64,000 nt of DNA from positions 186,001-250,000 of the forward strand of contig NZ_JAHKPO010000014.1 of assembly GCF_018860365.1 (NCBI RefSeq). Reading direction: 5' to 3'. The DNA comes from Arenibacter algicola (GTDB lineage: Bacteria; Bacteroidota; Bacteroidia; Flavobacteriales; Flavobacteriaceae). Both the position numbers and the translations under genes were made by a program. Below are positions 18,280 to 27,788 of the stretch, one piece after another. Under the pieces are notes generated by a model. The model saw nothing but the letters and a program-made list of their open reading frames with translations. It searched no databases and was not told the DNA's origin. Each line of letters starts with the position of its first letter. The stretch's first letter is position 1.

Positions 18280-18876
18280 ATGAAAGCATTTATTAGAATA
18301 TACAGTTTATCAGTTTTACTTGCCCTTGCGTTTGTAACACAAGCTTCCGGGCAATCCGTAGGTAACTCAAATTCCAAAACCAATAGGGATACCAAGACAA
18401 CCACTGTAAGGAAAACGGTGTATAATAAAGTTCCCAGCACAAAGGTTACTTATAAAACTCCAATGCGAAAAGTAGTTTCGGTGCGTTCAGTACCCAATAA
18501 AAAAGTTATTAAGTATAAAGGGCAGGACTACTATTATGCCAACAACAAGTATTATACACAATCCAGTGGAAGGTATATTGAAATTGCTCCTAAAATAGGA
18601 TTCAGATTAAATAGCTTACCCTCAGGTTATAAGCGGGTCAATTATAATAATTACAATTATTATAATGCCCAAGGGGTCTTTTATGTTCAAATAAATAATG
18701 AATATGAAGTTGTAGAACCTGAATTAGGTACCATAGTGTATGAGCTTCCGGAAGATTACGAAAAAGTAGCTATAGATGGAATGGAATATTATGAATATGC
18801 CAGTATCCTTTACGAAAAGGTACAAATAAATGGCACCAGGGCCTACGAAGTAGTAGGCTTTATAGATATGGAATAA
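18280..18876 (+). CDS. DUF6515 family exported protein, copy 1
   Basis: This 198-residue protein has a signal peptide (about residues 1-25, ending ASGQ) and a Thr/Lys-rich basic stretch. A Tyr-rich domain follows with YYYANNKYYTQSSGRYIEI, PKIGFRLNSLPSGYKRV and LGTIVYELPEDYEKV. This is the DUF6515 pattern, probably small SH3-like strands in a periplasmic or cell-envelope protein. I start at ATG 18280 (MKAFIRIY) because the upstream 33 codons break the signal peptide. A close paralogue is at 32227. The function is unknown. A strong terminator follows at 18907. Confidence 0.8.
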   Translation: MKAFIRIYSLSVLLALAFVTQASGQSVGNSNSKTNRDTKTTTVRKTVYNKVPSTKVTYKTPMRKVVSVRSVPNKKVIKYKGQDYYYANNKYYTQSSGRYIEIAPKIGFRLNSLPSGYKRVNYNNYNYYNAQGVFYVQINNEYEVVEPELGTIVYELPEDYEKVAIDGMEYYEYASILYEKVQINGTRAYEVVGFIDME

Positions 18877-18906
18877 AGATGGTTAGATTGGTTGATTAGT
18901 GAGAAG

Positions 18907-18943
18907 GAGGGTAATTACTTGTTTAATTATCCTCTTTTTTTTT
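18907..18943 (+). terminator. Rho-independent terminator after DUF6515 gene
   Basis: GAGGGTAATTA (18907-18917) pairs with TAATTATCCTC (18924-18934) around a short loop. Eight or more T residues follow. Confidence 0.85.
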
Positions 18944-19224
18944 GCGTAGTATACTAGTTCAATTGCAGGGATTGCATCCGTCTTCTACTTAACAATCCCA
19001 AAGGCAGATACTGCATGTGTATGGAAAGGGAGTGTTTCGCCTGTAAAGGTTGCTGAATCACCTTGCCCTTAAATGGTATACAATACATAATCCAAGAAAA
19101 GACCTTCATCCATCTAAGCATAACCTGTTGTTTATCATAACAACATTTATTGCCATCTATGACCTTAATCCCATAGTCAAATAATAAGAAAAACATATCT
19201 TAGAGCAAACAAAACAATTCTGTT
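18944..19224. other. Intergenic region upstream of M13 peptidase gene
   Basis: I see no gene here. An 80-codon minus-strand frame (18954-19196) has no recognisable motif and a composition unlike real genes in this window. No clear promoter could be assigned to the peptidase gene. Confidence 0.4.
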
Positions 19225-21252
19225 ATGAAAACGCTATGTTATGTCTCTTTGATTTTCTGGTTATGTCTTTCCTGTAAAAATGAGTCTTCCAATAAAACCG
19301 ATCTTCAAACCGATAATAAAACTGTTGTCTTCGATGGTATTACAGATTCCATAAGACCCGGGGATGATTTCTTTAATCATGTTAATAAAAAATGGTTCGA
19401 TAAAGCTGTAATTGCAGAGGACCAGGTTGGAGTAGGGTCCTATCGATTTTTAAATATTCCACAGCAGGAATTACTCAGAAATATTTTGCAGGAAGTGTCC
19501 CAGCAAGAGCACCCTAAAGGGAGTATAGAACAAAAGGTGGGCGATTTTTATGCCTCAGGGATGGATACCCTGAGTATTGATGCAAGAGGAATTACACCTA
19601 TACAACCCATCTTGGATAGAATAGAGGCAATTACGGATATTTCAGCTGTGATGGATTTTGTAGCTGCCCAGATCAAGTCCGGGGATTATTCCATGGTTGC
19701 ACCCTATGTTTCTCCCGATCAGGAGAATAGCTCCCTTAATATTTTACATGTTGCCCAGACTGGATTGGGCATGCCCGATCGGGATTATTATTTTCAGGAA
19801 GATGCTTCGGTAAAAGGTATTCAGGAGGCTTACAAAACATATCTGGCCTCGCTGTTTAAATTGGTAGGGGAAAAGGATCCCAAAGCCTTGGCCGCTATCG
19901 TTTACGATATAGAAAAACAATTGGCACAATCCCACAAGACCCGCATAGAACAAAGGATCATTAAGGAGAACTATCACAAAATAGCCGTTTCCGAACTGGA
20001 CCAAAAACATCCCAACCTGGGTTGGAAGAGGCTATTGTCAAATTTAGGTGCGGAGATTGATTCTTTGGATGTCTCACAACCCGATTATTACGATACCTTG
20101 AACAAGTTGCTGACCAAGGTGCCATTGGCCCATTGGAAATGGTATCTTAAAGCACACTCCATGGATTCACATGCCAATTTTTTAAGCACACCCTTTAGGG
20201 ATGCTGCTTTTGAATATAGCAAAGTATTGTCAGGACAGGCACAACAGCAATCAAGGGCAAAGCAGATGGTACGCCGCGTAGATGATCAAATAGGTTTTGC
20301 CTTGGGGCAATTATATGTAAAGCGTTACTTTAAGGAAGATGCCAAAAAGCGGGCCCTGGATCTGGTAAATAATTTTCAGAAAGTATTGGAGAAACGTATA
20401 GCTGACCTAGATTGGATGGGTGATAGTACCAAGCTTAAGGCCAAGGACAAGTTATATGCCATCAACAAAAAAATAGGCTATCCGGATGTGTGGAGAACCT
20501 ATGATGCGGTTATAGATCGGGATAAGTTCTTTGAAAATGTGGTGGCCTTGCAAGAAGATGAATATCAATACGAACTTAAGCAACTTAATAAGGCGCCCAA
20601 CCGGGACGAGTGGCACACTACCCCGTCTACGGTTACGGCCTATTACAATCCAGCGTTGAACGAAATTGTGTTTCCCGCAGGAATATTACAAGCTCCATAT
20701 TTTGATCTGTATGCGGACGATGCCGTGAATTACGGTGGCATTGGAATGGTAATAGGTCATGAGTTTACACATGCCTTTGATGATCAAGGGGCGCAATATG
20801 ACAAAAATGGAAATGTTGCCAATTGGTGGACAGAGCACGATTACACGCAGTTCAAGGCCAAAACGCAAAAGATCATAGACCTTTATTCAACCTTCACTGT
20901 TTTGGATAGTATCCATTTAAAGGGGGCGTTGACGGTTGGGGAAAACACGGCCGATAACGCGGGGATTGCCATTGCCTATGATGCGTTTAAGCTAACCGAA
21001 CAGGGGCAGAATTCCACCAAAATTGGGGGTTATACCCCAGATCAGCGTTTTTTTCTCTCCTTAGCCAATATTTGGCGGGTAAAAATGCGCGAGGAATTCT
21101 TGCGCAACTATGTAATTACCGATCCGCATTCGCCACCTATTTGGCGGGTAAATGGACCCTTAATGAACTTTACGCCATTTTACGATGCTTTCAATGTTGA
21201 ACCAGGGGATCGTAATTACAAACCCGAAGCTGAGAGAATTAAGATATGGTAG
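19225..21252 (+). CDS. M13 family zinc metallopeptidase (PepO/neprilysin-like) lipoprotein
   Basis: This 675-residue exported protein has a lipobox CLSC (Cys about residue 17). It has the full two-lobed M13 architecture: an N-terminal helical lobe with RPGDDFFNHVNKKW and a C-terminal catalytic lobe. Catalytic motifs are VIGHEFTHAFDDQG (HExxH, His about residue 512) and ENTADNAG (third zinc ligand Glu about residue 573). The N-A-Y/F substrate-binding motif is seen as VTAYYNPALNEIVFPAGILQ. The family cleaves small peptides on the amino side of hydrophobic residues. As a periplasmic or outer-membrane lipoprotein it probably degrades imported oligopeptides. The length is as expected and all catalytic residues are present. 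Confidence 0.93.
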   Translation: MKTLCYVSLIFWLCLSCKNESSNKTDLQTDNKTVVFDGITDSIRPGDDFFNHVNKKWFDKAVIAEDQVGVGSYRFLNIPQQELLRNILQEVSQQEHPKGSIEQKVGDFYASGMDTLSIDARGITPIQPILDRIEAITDISAVMDFVAAQIKSGDYSMVAPYVSPDQENSSLNILHVAQTGLGMPDRDYYFQEDASVKGIQEAYKTYLASLFKLVGEKDPKALAAIVYDIEKQLAQSHKTRIEQRIIKENYHKIAVSELDQKHPNLGWKRLLSNLGAEIDSLDVSQPDYYDTLNKLLTKVPLAHWKWYLKAHSMDSHANFLSTPFRDAAFEYSKVLSGQAQQQSRAKQMVRRVDDQIGFALGQLYVKRYFKEDAKKRALDLVNNFQKVLEKRIADLDWMGDSTKLKAKDKLYAINKKIGYPDVWRTYDAVIDRDKFFENVVALQEDEYQYELKQLNKAPNRDEWHTTPSTVTAYYNPALNEIVFPAGILQAPYFDLYADDAVNYGGIGMVIGHEFTHAFDDQGAQYDKNGNVANWWTEHDYTQFKAKTQKIIDLYSTFTVLDSIHLKGALTVGENTADNAGIAIAYDAFKLTEQGQNSTKIGGYTPDQRFFLSLANIWRVKMREEFLRNYVITDPHSPPIWRVNGPLMNFTPFYDAFNVEPGDRNYKPEAERIKIW

Positions 21253-21378
21253 GTACCTAAAAGTGATGGAAAAACCATTGTTAATCAAAATAAATGTAAG
21301 CCGCTAATTTTCAGATCCGAGTGGTTATGTTTTCTATATTCAATACTCACCAATTTATCCTTCTAAATCAAAAACATC

Positions 21379-22434
21379 ATGTGCACGAAAACTATTAAGG
21401 CCTACGGAACAAAGTCCGCCGAATCCGATTTGGAACAATTAAAGATCAATAGACGATCGGTTACTGCAAAAGACGTAGAGATCGATATTCTTTTTTGTGG
21501 TGTTTGTCATTCCGATTTACATTTTGCGCGAAATGATTGGGGCATGACCCAATACCCTGTAGTACCGGGTCATGAAATTGTGGGAAGAGTAACCCAAGTT
21601 GGGTCTGGAGCCGCAAAGTATAAAGTAGGCGACCTGGTTGCTGTAGGATGTTTGGTAGATTCCTGTAGGACCTGTAACAATTGTAAGGATGATTTGGAGC
21701 AATATTGTCCACAATGGGTCGGCACCTATGGGGGGTACGATAAACATTTGGATTCGCCTACCCATGGTGGTTATTCCGAAACTATAGTTGTAGATGAAGA
21801 CTTTGTACTGAGTGTGCCAAAAAATCTGGATCAGGCAGGTATTGCACCGGTATTGTGTGCCGGAATCACGACTTGGTCACCTTTAAGACATTGGAATGTT
21901 GGCAAAGGGAGTAAAGTGGCAGTGGTAGGTCTTGGAGGATTGGGGCATATGGCCCTTAAACTTGCAAATGCCCTAGGGGCAGATGTCACCTTGTTTTCCA
22001 GAAGTCCAAATAAGGTTCAGGATGGTCTGGATCTGGGTGCTCACCAGGTAATTATATCAACCGACGAAGCACAGATGGAAAGTGTTATGAACCATTTTGA
22101 TCTTATTATAGACACAGTTCCCTATGCACATGATTTGAATCCGTACATTGGAACTTTGTCAACCAATGGCACCTTGGTGGTCGTTGGCTATTTAGGGCCT
22201 CTGGATCCCATGCTGGTAACCGTGCCTATGATTATGGGGAGAAGGGCAGTGGCAGGATCTTTAATAGGTGGGATAGCAGAAACACAGGAATTGTTGGACT
22301 TCTGTGGAAAACATAATATTACTTCGGACATTGAGATCATTAAAATGCAAGATATCAATGTTGCCTATGAGCGTATGCTGAAGAGCGATGTACATTATCG
22401 ATTTGTTATAGATATGAAATCGCTCAAGAAATAA
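21379..22434 (+). CDS. Zinc-dependent NAD(P)-alcohol dehydrogenase (YahK/cinnamyl-alcohol type)
   Basis: This 351-residue MDR enzyme has catalytic-zinc ligands in GVCHSDLH (Cys) and PGHEIVG (His-Glu). The structural zinc site is CxxCxxCxxxxxxxC-like (CRTCNNCKDDLEQYC). The nucleotide-binding GLGGLGHMALKLA follows at about residue 184, and NADPH is favoured by the following SRSPNK. The set matches aldehyde reductases of the YahK/CAD type, which reduce a broad range of aldehydes to alcohols. It is monocistronic as far as can be seen and ends before a bidirectional hairpin at 22564. Confidence 0.92.
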   Translation: MCTKTIKAYGTKSAESDLEQLKINRRSVTAKDVEIDILFCGVCHSDLHFARNDWGMTQYPVVPGHEIVGRVTQVGSGAAKYKVGDLVAVGCLVDSCRTCNNCKDDLEQYCPQWVGTYGGYDKHLDSPTHGGYSETIVVDEDFVLSVPKNLDQAGIAPVLCAGITTWSPLRHWNVGKGSKVAVVGLGGLGHMALKLANALGADVTLFSRSPNKVQDGLDLGAHQVIISTDEAQMESVMNHFDLIIDTVPYAHDLNPYIGTLSTNGTLVVVGYLGPLDPMLVTVPMIMGRRAVAGSLIGGIAETQELLDFCGKHNITSDIEIIKMQDINVAYERMLKSDVHYRFVIDMKSLKK

Positions 22435-22563
22435 TTCCAAAAAAAGGACTTCTGCCTAGAATGTGGTATTTTATTTTGGCCAACAAGGAGCACAATTCCT
22501 ATAACTAAATAAAAGAAGGGAAGGTTTTTAGAAGTATGAATTAGGAAGAGGGAATAAAATAGT

Positions 22564-22588
22564 AAAGCCGACTCTAAAAGTCGGCTTT
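22564..22588. terminator. Bidirectional terminator hairpin between converging adh and sigma genes
   Basis: A perfect 10-bp stem, AAAGCCGACT (22564-22573) with AGTCGGCTTT (22579-22588), has a five-base loop. It sits between two converging genes, and each side has A/T-rich flanks, so it can serve both. Confidence 0.8.
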
Positions 22589-22615
22589 AATTCCAATAAT
22601 GTGGATTATGTACTA

Positions 22616-23476
22616 TTATAAATAAGCCCTTAAAATTTCGGAACGGGATTTGTTTTGAAGGATCCGCAGTGCTTTTGCGCTAATTTGCCGTACACGTTCC
22701 CTGGTGATATCAAAGAGTTCGCCAATTTGGCTAAGGCTCATAGGGTTTTGTTCCCCAATACCATAGTACAGACGAATAATTTCACTTTCCCTACTGGGAA
22801 GTGTTTTTAACACCATATCAATATCTGTTCTTAGTGAGTCCTTCATCATTTTGGTATCGGGACTGTTCGATTCTTTCGATTTTATTACGTTGTATAAATT
22901 GGAGGATTCCCCTTCCTCAAAAGGTGCGTCCATGGACAAATGCTTTCCGGAATTTTTAATCGCCAATTTCACCTGTGCGGGACTCATATCTAGCTCCCTG
23001 GCAATCTCTACGGCGCTTGGGGGACGCTGAAAGGTTTGTTCCAAGGAAGAGTATACCTTGTTTATTTTACTAATTTCACCAATTTTATTTAGTGGCAATC
23101 GTATCATACGGGAATGTTCGGACATCGCTTGCAATATAGATTGCCTGATCCACCAAACGGCATAGGAGATAAATTTAAAACCTCTGGTTTCGTCAAAACG
23201 TTTGGCCGCCTTGACCAAGCCAATATTACCTTCGTTGATTAGATCGGAAAGGCGTAATCCTTTACCTTGATATTGTTTTGCGGCAGAAACCACAAAACGT
23301 AAATTGGCATTTACTAATTTATTAAGGGCAATTTGATCTCCTTCACGAATTCTTTTGGCCAGTTCCGCCTCCTCATCTGGGGTAATCAATTCAATTTTTG
23401 ATATTTCTTGAAAATACTTTTCTAAGGATCTGGTGTCTCTGTTCGTAATTTGTTTAGTGATCTTAAGTTGCCTCAT
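22616..23476 (-). CDS. RpoD/SigA-like sigma-70 factor (divergent paralogue)
   Basis: This 286-residue sigma factor begins MRQLKITKQ and has region 1.2 (YFQEISKIELITPDEEAELA), region 2 with RFDETRGFKFISYAVWWIRQ, region 3 with RPPSAVEIARELDMS and region 4 with FDITRERVRQISAKALRIL. There is no region 1.1, and the length is like the Bacteroidota primary sigma. At many positions where the flavobacterial housekeeping RpoD is nearly invariant it differs, for example FQEISKIEL, MSEHSRMIRLPLN and RQISAKALRILQNKS. I therefore read it as a second, group-2-like factor. This should recognise similar TTTG/TAnnTTTG promoters under particular conditions. Confidence 0.85.
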   Translation of the reverse strand: MRQLKITKQITNRDTRSLEKYFQEISKIELITPDEEAELAKRIREGDQIALNKLVNANLRFVVSAAKQYQGKGLRLSDLINEGNIGLVKAAKRFDETRGFKFISYAVWWIRQSILQAMSEHSRMIRLPLNKIGEISKINKVYSSLEQTFQRPPSAVEIARELDMSPAQVKLAIKNSGKHLSMDAPFEEGESSNLYNVIKSKESNSPDTKMMKDSLRTDIDMVLKTLPSRESEIIRLYYGIGEQNPMSLSQIGELFDITRERVRQISAKALRILQNKSRSEILRAYL

Positions 23477-24006
23477 ATATTTGTTTTAATTATTAGATAC
23501 ATCTTATAATTTAACAATTTTTTACGTAATTCCTAATTTTATTGAATATATTTTAAATTTTTTTCATTAAAATAAATAAATCATAAGATTTAATTAAATT
23601 TCATTTCGAATGAGACTTGCCTTAATAGTGCAGAAGCACAATTGGAAAAAGCACCATATCTCCAAACTATATTTTTATATCTTGATATATTTGAATTCCA
23701 GATACCTTATAGGGCCTATAGTATCCGTAATTAGATAATTAACAATATAATTTAATTTATCATCTACATAATTTCTTTGACAATGGCGAGAATGTCAAAG
23801 TAGACTTACTTTCTTTTTTTGTTTATGTTAAAATATTGGTTCTAGTTAATAAATGCTTACTCGTCAACTACTTAATTATACATGGGTTCGTTTCATTTGT
23901 ACATAAAACACTACAAACTACACATCTTAAACTTTTTTCTTGTAATATAATTCGTACTTTTATTTTGCTCCCCGATGAAACTTTGTTCAACTCTAAACAT
24001 ATAGTT
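23477..24006. promoter_or_regulatory. AT-rich divergent intergenic region with likely promoter for the PLC/PLD operon
   Basis: This 530-bp, very AT-rich region separates the minus-strand sigma gene from the plus-strand PLC-like operon. On the + strand TTG (23940-23942) is followed after 17 bp by TTATTTTG (23960-23967), one mismatch from TAnnTTTG, ending 39 bp before the ATG at 24007. No gene is evident. In-frame ATGs upstream of 24007 exist but give a hydrophobic, low-complexity extension. Confidence 0.5.
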
Positions 24007-25971
24007 ATGCCGGGACCTGCTATACATCATCTTATCGCAAAGGAGCTTAAACAACGCATTCAGTCTGGTAATGGACTGGGCGATGATGCAGATTACGAAA
24101 AGCTTCAAGAATTGTTAACCAAAAGTGAGAATTTCCCCTACCTCTTTTTAGGGTGTCAGGGACCGGATTTTCTCTTTTTCAACACCAAAGATTGGACCGG
24201 TCTGCCTTTGGGTGATGCCGTTAAAATCTACTATGAAGTTTATGATGCCATAGACGATATAAAAGAAACCTTGAAAGGTTTGGTTCCCCAACCAGTGATA
24301 GATGCGTTGGAGGCATTGGACGCTGCTGCAGATGCGGTCGTAGAAAATTCGTCCACCCTTACAGAATTGGAACAACTTTTTGGTGATATGCAACAGGTGG
24401 TTGATGGATTACTGGCCAACCTTACCGAAATGATTAAGAAATTTATCACAGATTTTAATCTTTACGACCTGCTGGAACATCCTTATCGTGATGGACAGAC
24501 CAAAGGGGAGTGGTGGTGGTTTGATGCCATGCATTATCGTAAAACCGGTAGGTTTGCCCAGGCCTTGGTAGATAAGACGAGTCCAGATTCTCCCTTACAT
24601 CTCTATGCGCTGGGGTACCTGACCCACGTGACAGGAGATACCGTTGGTCATCCGTTTGTGAATATTAATAGCGGGGGTGCTTACAGAACACAATCGCAAA
24701 GACATAAGACAGGAGAGAATTTTCAGGATGTCTTTCATATGTTTCAACATACCTCAGGTACCGATTGGAATCGCTCACAACTCCATGCATTTTACAATTT
24801 TAATTTTACAGGAAATATAGCTCCTATTGATGCAGCAAATCCTGAACCCGATAGAAATACACAACTGCCGGACGATCTTGCAGACCTAATTGCGGATACC
24901 ATGAACGAAATCTACAATACGGGAAACATGGACGATAACGAATATGGTCGGACGATTTCCAAAGGAGATGTGGATGCTGCTTACCGCCTATGGTATAAAT
25001 GGATGAGGTCGGCTACCGAAACCGGAACCTTGCCCGAACCCATACCTTATTCCCTCACCGAGGAGTTGGAAGAAGTTTGGGAAACGGCCATGGATAATCT
25101 TGGCGATATAGGAGATTTTTTGGAAGACGCGGCAGATTTGGCCGGAAGTTTCAATATCCTAGCTATTTTTATAATACTGGCTGCTCTGATAATTGCAGCT
25201 GTGGCGGCAGCACTGGCCTTGATCGATGCGGTTTTAGGGGCGCTGACGACCCTTACTGTTGCTGGTATTCGATATGCGGCTTGCTTAATTTATGAGCATT
25301 TATATAATGCCTTCCAGACTTTCAGGCTGGGGGTATCCTTTAATGGTCTGGCTTACCCGATGACCGAGCATATGAACGAAGTTCGTTTTGACCAGTTTAA
25401 GAATACATCTTTTGACGATCCCTTTGGTTTTGATTCAAGAGATCTTAAAGGCAGCTTGCCTAAATTAAAGGTTCTACTTGATGGCGGAGGATTTCTAGAT
25501 CAACTGTTTCACAAAGAAAAGCATTTGGTGTACCCTCCAACCTCCGAAACTGCCTCAGAACCCAATGCGGCAATTCCAGGGCCAGATTCCTATTTCCAGC
25601 AAGATCCTCTGCACTATGCTTTTGGAAATATCCCCTTGGATAGAAAATTCATTGACTTTCTAACTCAACTGGAAGGGGATGAGCAAAAGCTTAAGGATTA
25701 TTTGGCTACAGCGATAAAAGAAAAGCGGGGTTTGCCTACTCTGGGAAATGCAATGGACCTTACAGAGGAACTCTATGACCGCCTTATTAAAAATAAGGAA
25801 ATCCCAGAATTCAACTTGGATGCAGATCGTGGTTACGCCTATACATGCTGGACACAGAAGGATGAATCTGGTCCAAACGCCCCTGAAGCCCCCAAAGAGT
25901 TGTTGCAGAACGATCAACAGCAGAACGGACAGGCGATTACTCCCGTGAAACTTGATTTTATCGGGCATTAA
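24007..25971 (+). CDS. Zinc-dependent phospholipase C-like protein with internal membrane segment
   Basis: This protein has about 654 residues. MPGPAIHHLIAKEL, GCQGPDFLFF (about residues 50-59), GYLTHVTGDTVGHPFVN (about 203-219) and VFHMFQHTSGTDWNRSQLH supply the His/Asp ligands expected of the zinc-dependent phospholipase C / S1-P1 nuclease fold. Around residues 380-430 there is a strongly hydrophobic stretch (ILAIFIILAALIIAAVAAAL) that is unusual for the family and looks like a membrane segment. There is no signal peptide. It is the first gene of a dense operon ending in two PLD-type proteins. I start at ATG 24007 because the family motif begins at residue 6. Confidence 0.72.
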   Translation: MPGPAIHHLIAKELKQRIQSGNGLGDDADYEKLQELLTKSENFPYLFLGCQGPDFLFFNTKDWTGLPLGDAVKIYYEVYDAIDDIKETLKGLVPQPVIDALEALDAAADAVVENSSTLTELEQLFGDMQQVVDGLLANLTEMIKKFITDFNLYDLLEHPYRDGQTKGEWWWFDAMHYRKTGRFAQALVDKTSPDSPLHLYALGYLTHVTGDTVGHPFVNINSGGAYRTQSQRHKTGENFQDVFHMFQHTSGTDWNRSQLHAFYNFNFTGNIAPIDAANPEPDRNTQLPDDLADLIADTMNEIYNTGNMDDNEYGRTISKGDVDAAYRLWYKWMRSATETGTLPEPIPYSLTEELEEVWETAMDNLGDIGDFLEDAADLAGSFNILAIFIILAALIIAAVAAALALIDAVLGALTTLTVAGIRYAACLIYEHLYNAFQTFRLGVSFNGLAYPMTEHMNEVRFDQFKNTSFDDPFGFDSRDLKGSLPKLKVLLDGGGFLDQLFHKEKHLVYPPTSETASEPNAAIPGPDSYFQQDPLHYAFGNIPLDRKFIDFLTQLEGDEQKLKDYLATAIKEKRGLPTLGNAMDLTEELYDRLIKNKEIPEFNLDADRGYAYTCWTQKDESGPNAPEAPKELLQNDQQQNGQAITPVKLDFIGH

Positions 25972-25998
25972 GTACAACTAACACTAAAACACCTAAAG

Positions 25999-27132
25999 AT
26001 GTCAGTAAATGTTAAAAAAGCTGCTGGTTATATCAGTGGTCTCAGAAAATCCAGGGAAGAGTACCTCAAAAAAGTACCTGATCAACTTGCAAAGATCTAT
26101 AGAGGTAAGGATAAGCGGCCGAAACCGGACCATTTCAAGGAAAGTTCCTTTCTTTATATTCGCTCCTATAACGGGGATATAGGGATAAGGCCTTTCTCCG
26201 GGATTAATTTCTGGAATTCACCAGATATTACAATTAATCCGATATCTAATTCCGGTATAAACACCACGGAATTATATGCAGGTAATACTTATAATATCCG
26301 TTGTCGCCTAAATAATAGGGGCGATCTCATGATTCCTTATCCCAAAGTGGAATTTTTTCTAACAGATCCAAGCCTAGGCTTTAACACGACGGTTGCAAAA
26401 TTACTTGGTCTGACCCAATTACAAGGCCTTTTGTTACCTGCAAGTAATGACGAAGCAATAATGAGATATACTGTACCAGCTTCAGAGTCGGGCCATAAAT
26501 GCCTGTTCGCACGGACCTATTCATTTAGTCCTTTGGACAAACCTTTCGATCTAAATGCCCTGGATCCAAGGTTGGACCGGCATATTGGTCAGCAGAACCT
26601 GAACATTGTTCCACAGGGTAGCACTTATACATTCAATCTTGTGCATCAGCCCAATACACTGGAAACCATTGAATTCCGTCCTTTGTCTGTAAGACAGGTT
26701 ATGGTCCTTCAGCATCCGGCTTTACAGGAATTGAAGATTACTCAATTGAAGGATAAACAGACGTTAGCCCGTATTAAAGTGGAAGTAGCAGCAAAAACTT
26801 CCCATGAAATAGGAATGAAAAGTGAGAAAGGAATTATGCAGATTACGACAAGCGGTAAAGGACTTAGCCTAGATAAACAGGGTGAAATCTTTAAAAAGAC
26901 CAATGCAATACTTAAGGCCATCCACTCCGGCAAAGGAAGTCATCAGCATTTTAAAAGGGATTTAAAACCGTTTACTGACATGAATCGGCTTGTAGCGGTC
27001 ACCGCCTTCCAAATGACCATTCCGGATTTTGGTACCCGTAAGGGCTATGCAGTAGGCTTAGAAATTGTCAATAGAAATAAGATTGATGGTTCGATAAAAG
27101 GAGGAATTACTTTGATTGCCATTGGGAAATAA
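25999..27132 (+). CDS. Unknown protein with Ig/CARDB-like domain (PLC/PLD operon)
   Basis: This 377-residue protein has no signal peptide. After a basic N-terminus, residues about 50-215 look like a beta-sandwich: FWNSPDITINP, LYAGNTYNIRCRLNNRGDL, a Cys-containing strand HKCLFARTYSFSP and DRHIGQQNLNIV. This order ('SPDI', 'G..Y.i..rv.NrG', 'C..AR', 'D.hi.Q.N') is typical of CARDB-like Ig domains. The C-terminal 160 residues are a separate region without a motif I recognise. It starts 27 bp after the PLC-like gene. The role may be binding or scaffolding. Confidence 0.7.
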   Translation: MSVNVKKAAGYISGLRKSREEYLKKVPDQLAKIYRGKDKRPKPDHFKESSFLYIRSYNGDIGIRPFSGINFWNSPDITINPISNSGINTTELYAGNTYNIRCRLNNRGDLMIPYPKVEFFLTDPSLGFNTTVAKLLGLTQLQGLLLPASNDEAIMRYTVPASESGHKCLFARTYSFSPLDKPFDLNALDPRLDRHIGQQNLNIVPQGSTYTFNLVHQPNTLETIEFRPLSVRQVMVLQHPALQELKITQLKDKQTLARIKVEVAAKTSHEIGMKSEKGIMQITTSGKGLSLDKQGEIFKKTNAILKAIHSGKGSHQHFKRDLKPFTDMNRLVAVTAFQMTIPDFGTRKGYAVGLEIVNRNKIDGSIKGGITLIAIGK

Positions 27133-27194
27133 ATCAATGAAGTAACAACAGATTAGACTATCTAGAAGAAACACGTTTTTAATTATACCAAAAA

Positions 27195-27476
27195 ATGGCT
27201 TTAACATTTGAAAATTTTATAGAAATCCCGCGCATTCCGAGTGCGCCTGCAAAGACTGCTAGACAAGCGCTAAATATATTTCGTAGATCGCAGCAAATAG
27301 GTGGTCTTCAACAGGCAAAAACTGCAGCTCTGGAGGCCATTCTTAATGTTAGTACAACTGAAAAGCCCAGTGAACTGGGCAGGCTTAGACTCCTTTATAA
27401 GGAGGTATACACCATGGAAGAATTAAGATCCTTTATTGATCGGTCTTTTGATTTTTATGGAATTCAACAAATTTAA
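27195..27476 (+). CDS. Small unknown protein of the PLC/PLD operon
   Basis: This 93-residue protein is probably helical and has no signal peptide. It contains IEIPRIPSAPAKTARQALNIF and GLQQAKTAALEAILNV. No family is recognised. The gaps to its neighbours are 62 bp upstream and 11 bp downstream, all on the same strand. Confidence 0.62.
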   Translation: MALTFENFIEIPRIPSAPAKTARQALNIFRRSQQIGGLQQAKTAALEAILNVSTTEKPSELGRLRLLYKEVYTMEELRSFIDRSFDFYGIQQI

Positions 27477-27487
27477 TTAAATGTATT

Positions 27488-27778
27488 ATGTCGTATCCAG
27501 ATCTTGGTTGCTTTGCGGAATGCTTGGAATGTGAACTTTGCGATAATCAATTTTCATCTGATGATGATGATTCAGATTTTGATCCTTTTGATTTCGGTGA
27601 CTTATTTGAACCAGGAGAGCCCTGGGACGATCCAGGATTTTGGGATTCGGATGACCCTGGCGACTACGATGATGGGGGACTATTCGATGACTTTCCTACC
27701 GGTATTCCGATTGGGGATACAGAACTTTCGCCCTCTTGGGATAACGGTCCAGGATTGAACTGGAGCGGAGAATTTTAA
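27488..27778 (+). CDS. Extremely acidic, aromatic-rich small protein with N-terminal Cys cluster
   Basis: This 96-residue protein has about 22 Asp and 7 Glu and no Lys or Arg. The N-terminus carries four Cys (CFAECLECELC, residues 8-18), which could bind a metal or form disulfides. The remainder is a low-complexity D/P/G/F/W tract (e.g. DPGFWDSDDPGDYDDGG). There is no signal peptide. Such composition fits a DNA-mimic, calcium-binding or chaperone-like role, all inference. It is embedded between two helical small genes in the PLC/PLD operon. Confidence 0.65.
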   Translation: MSYPDLGCFAECLECELCDNQFSSDDDDSDFDPFDFGDLFEPGEPWDDPGFWDSDDPGDYDDGGLFDDFPTGIPIGDTELSPSWDNGPGLNWSGEF

Positions 27779-27788
27779 AAATAGTAAA

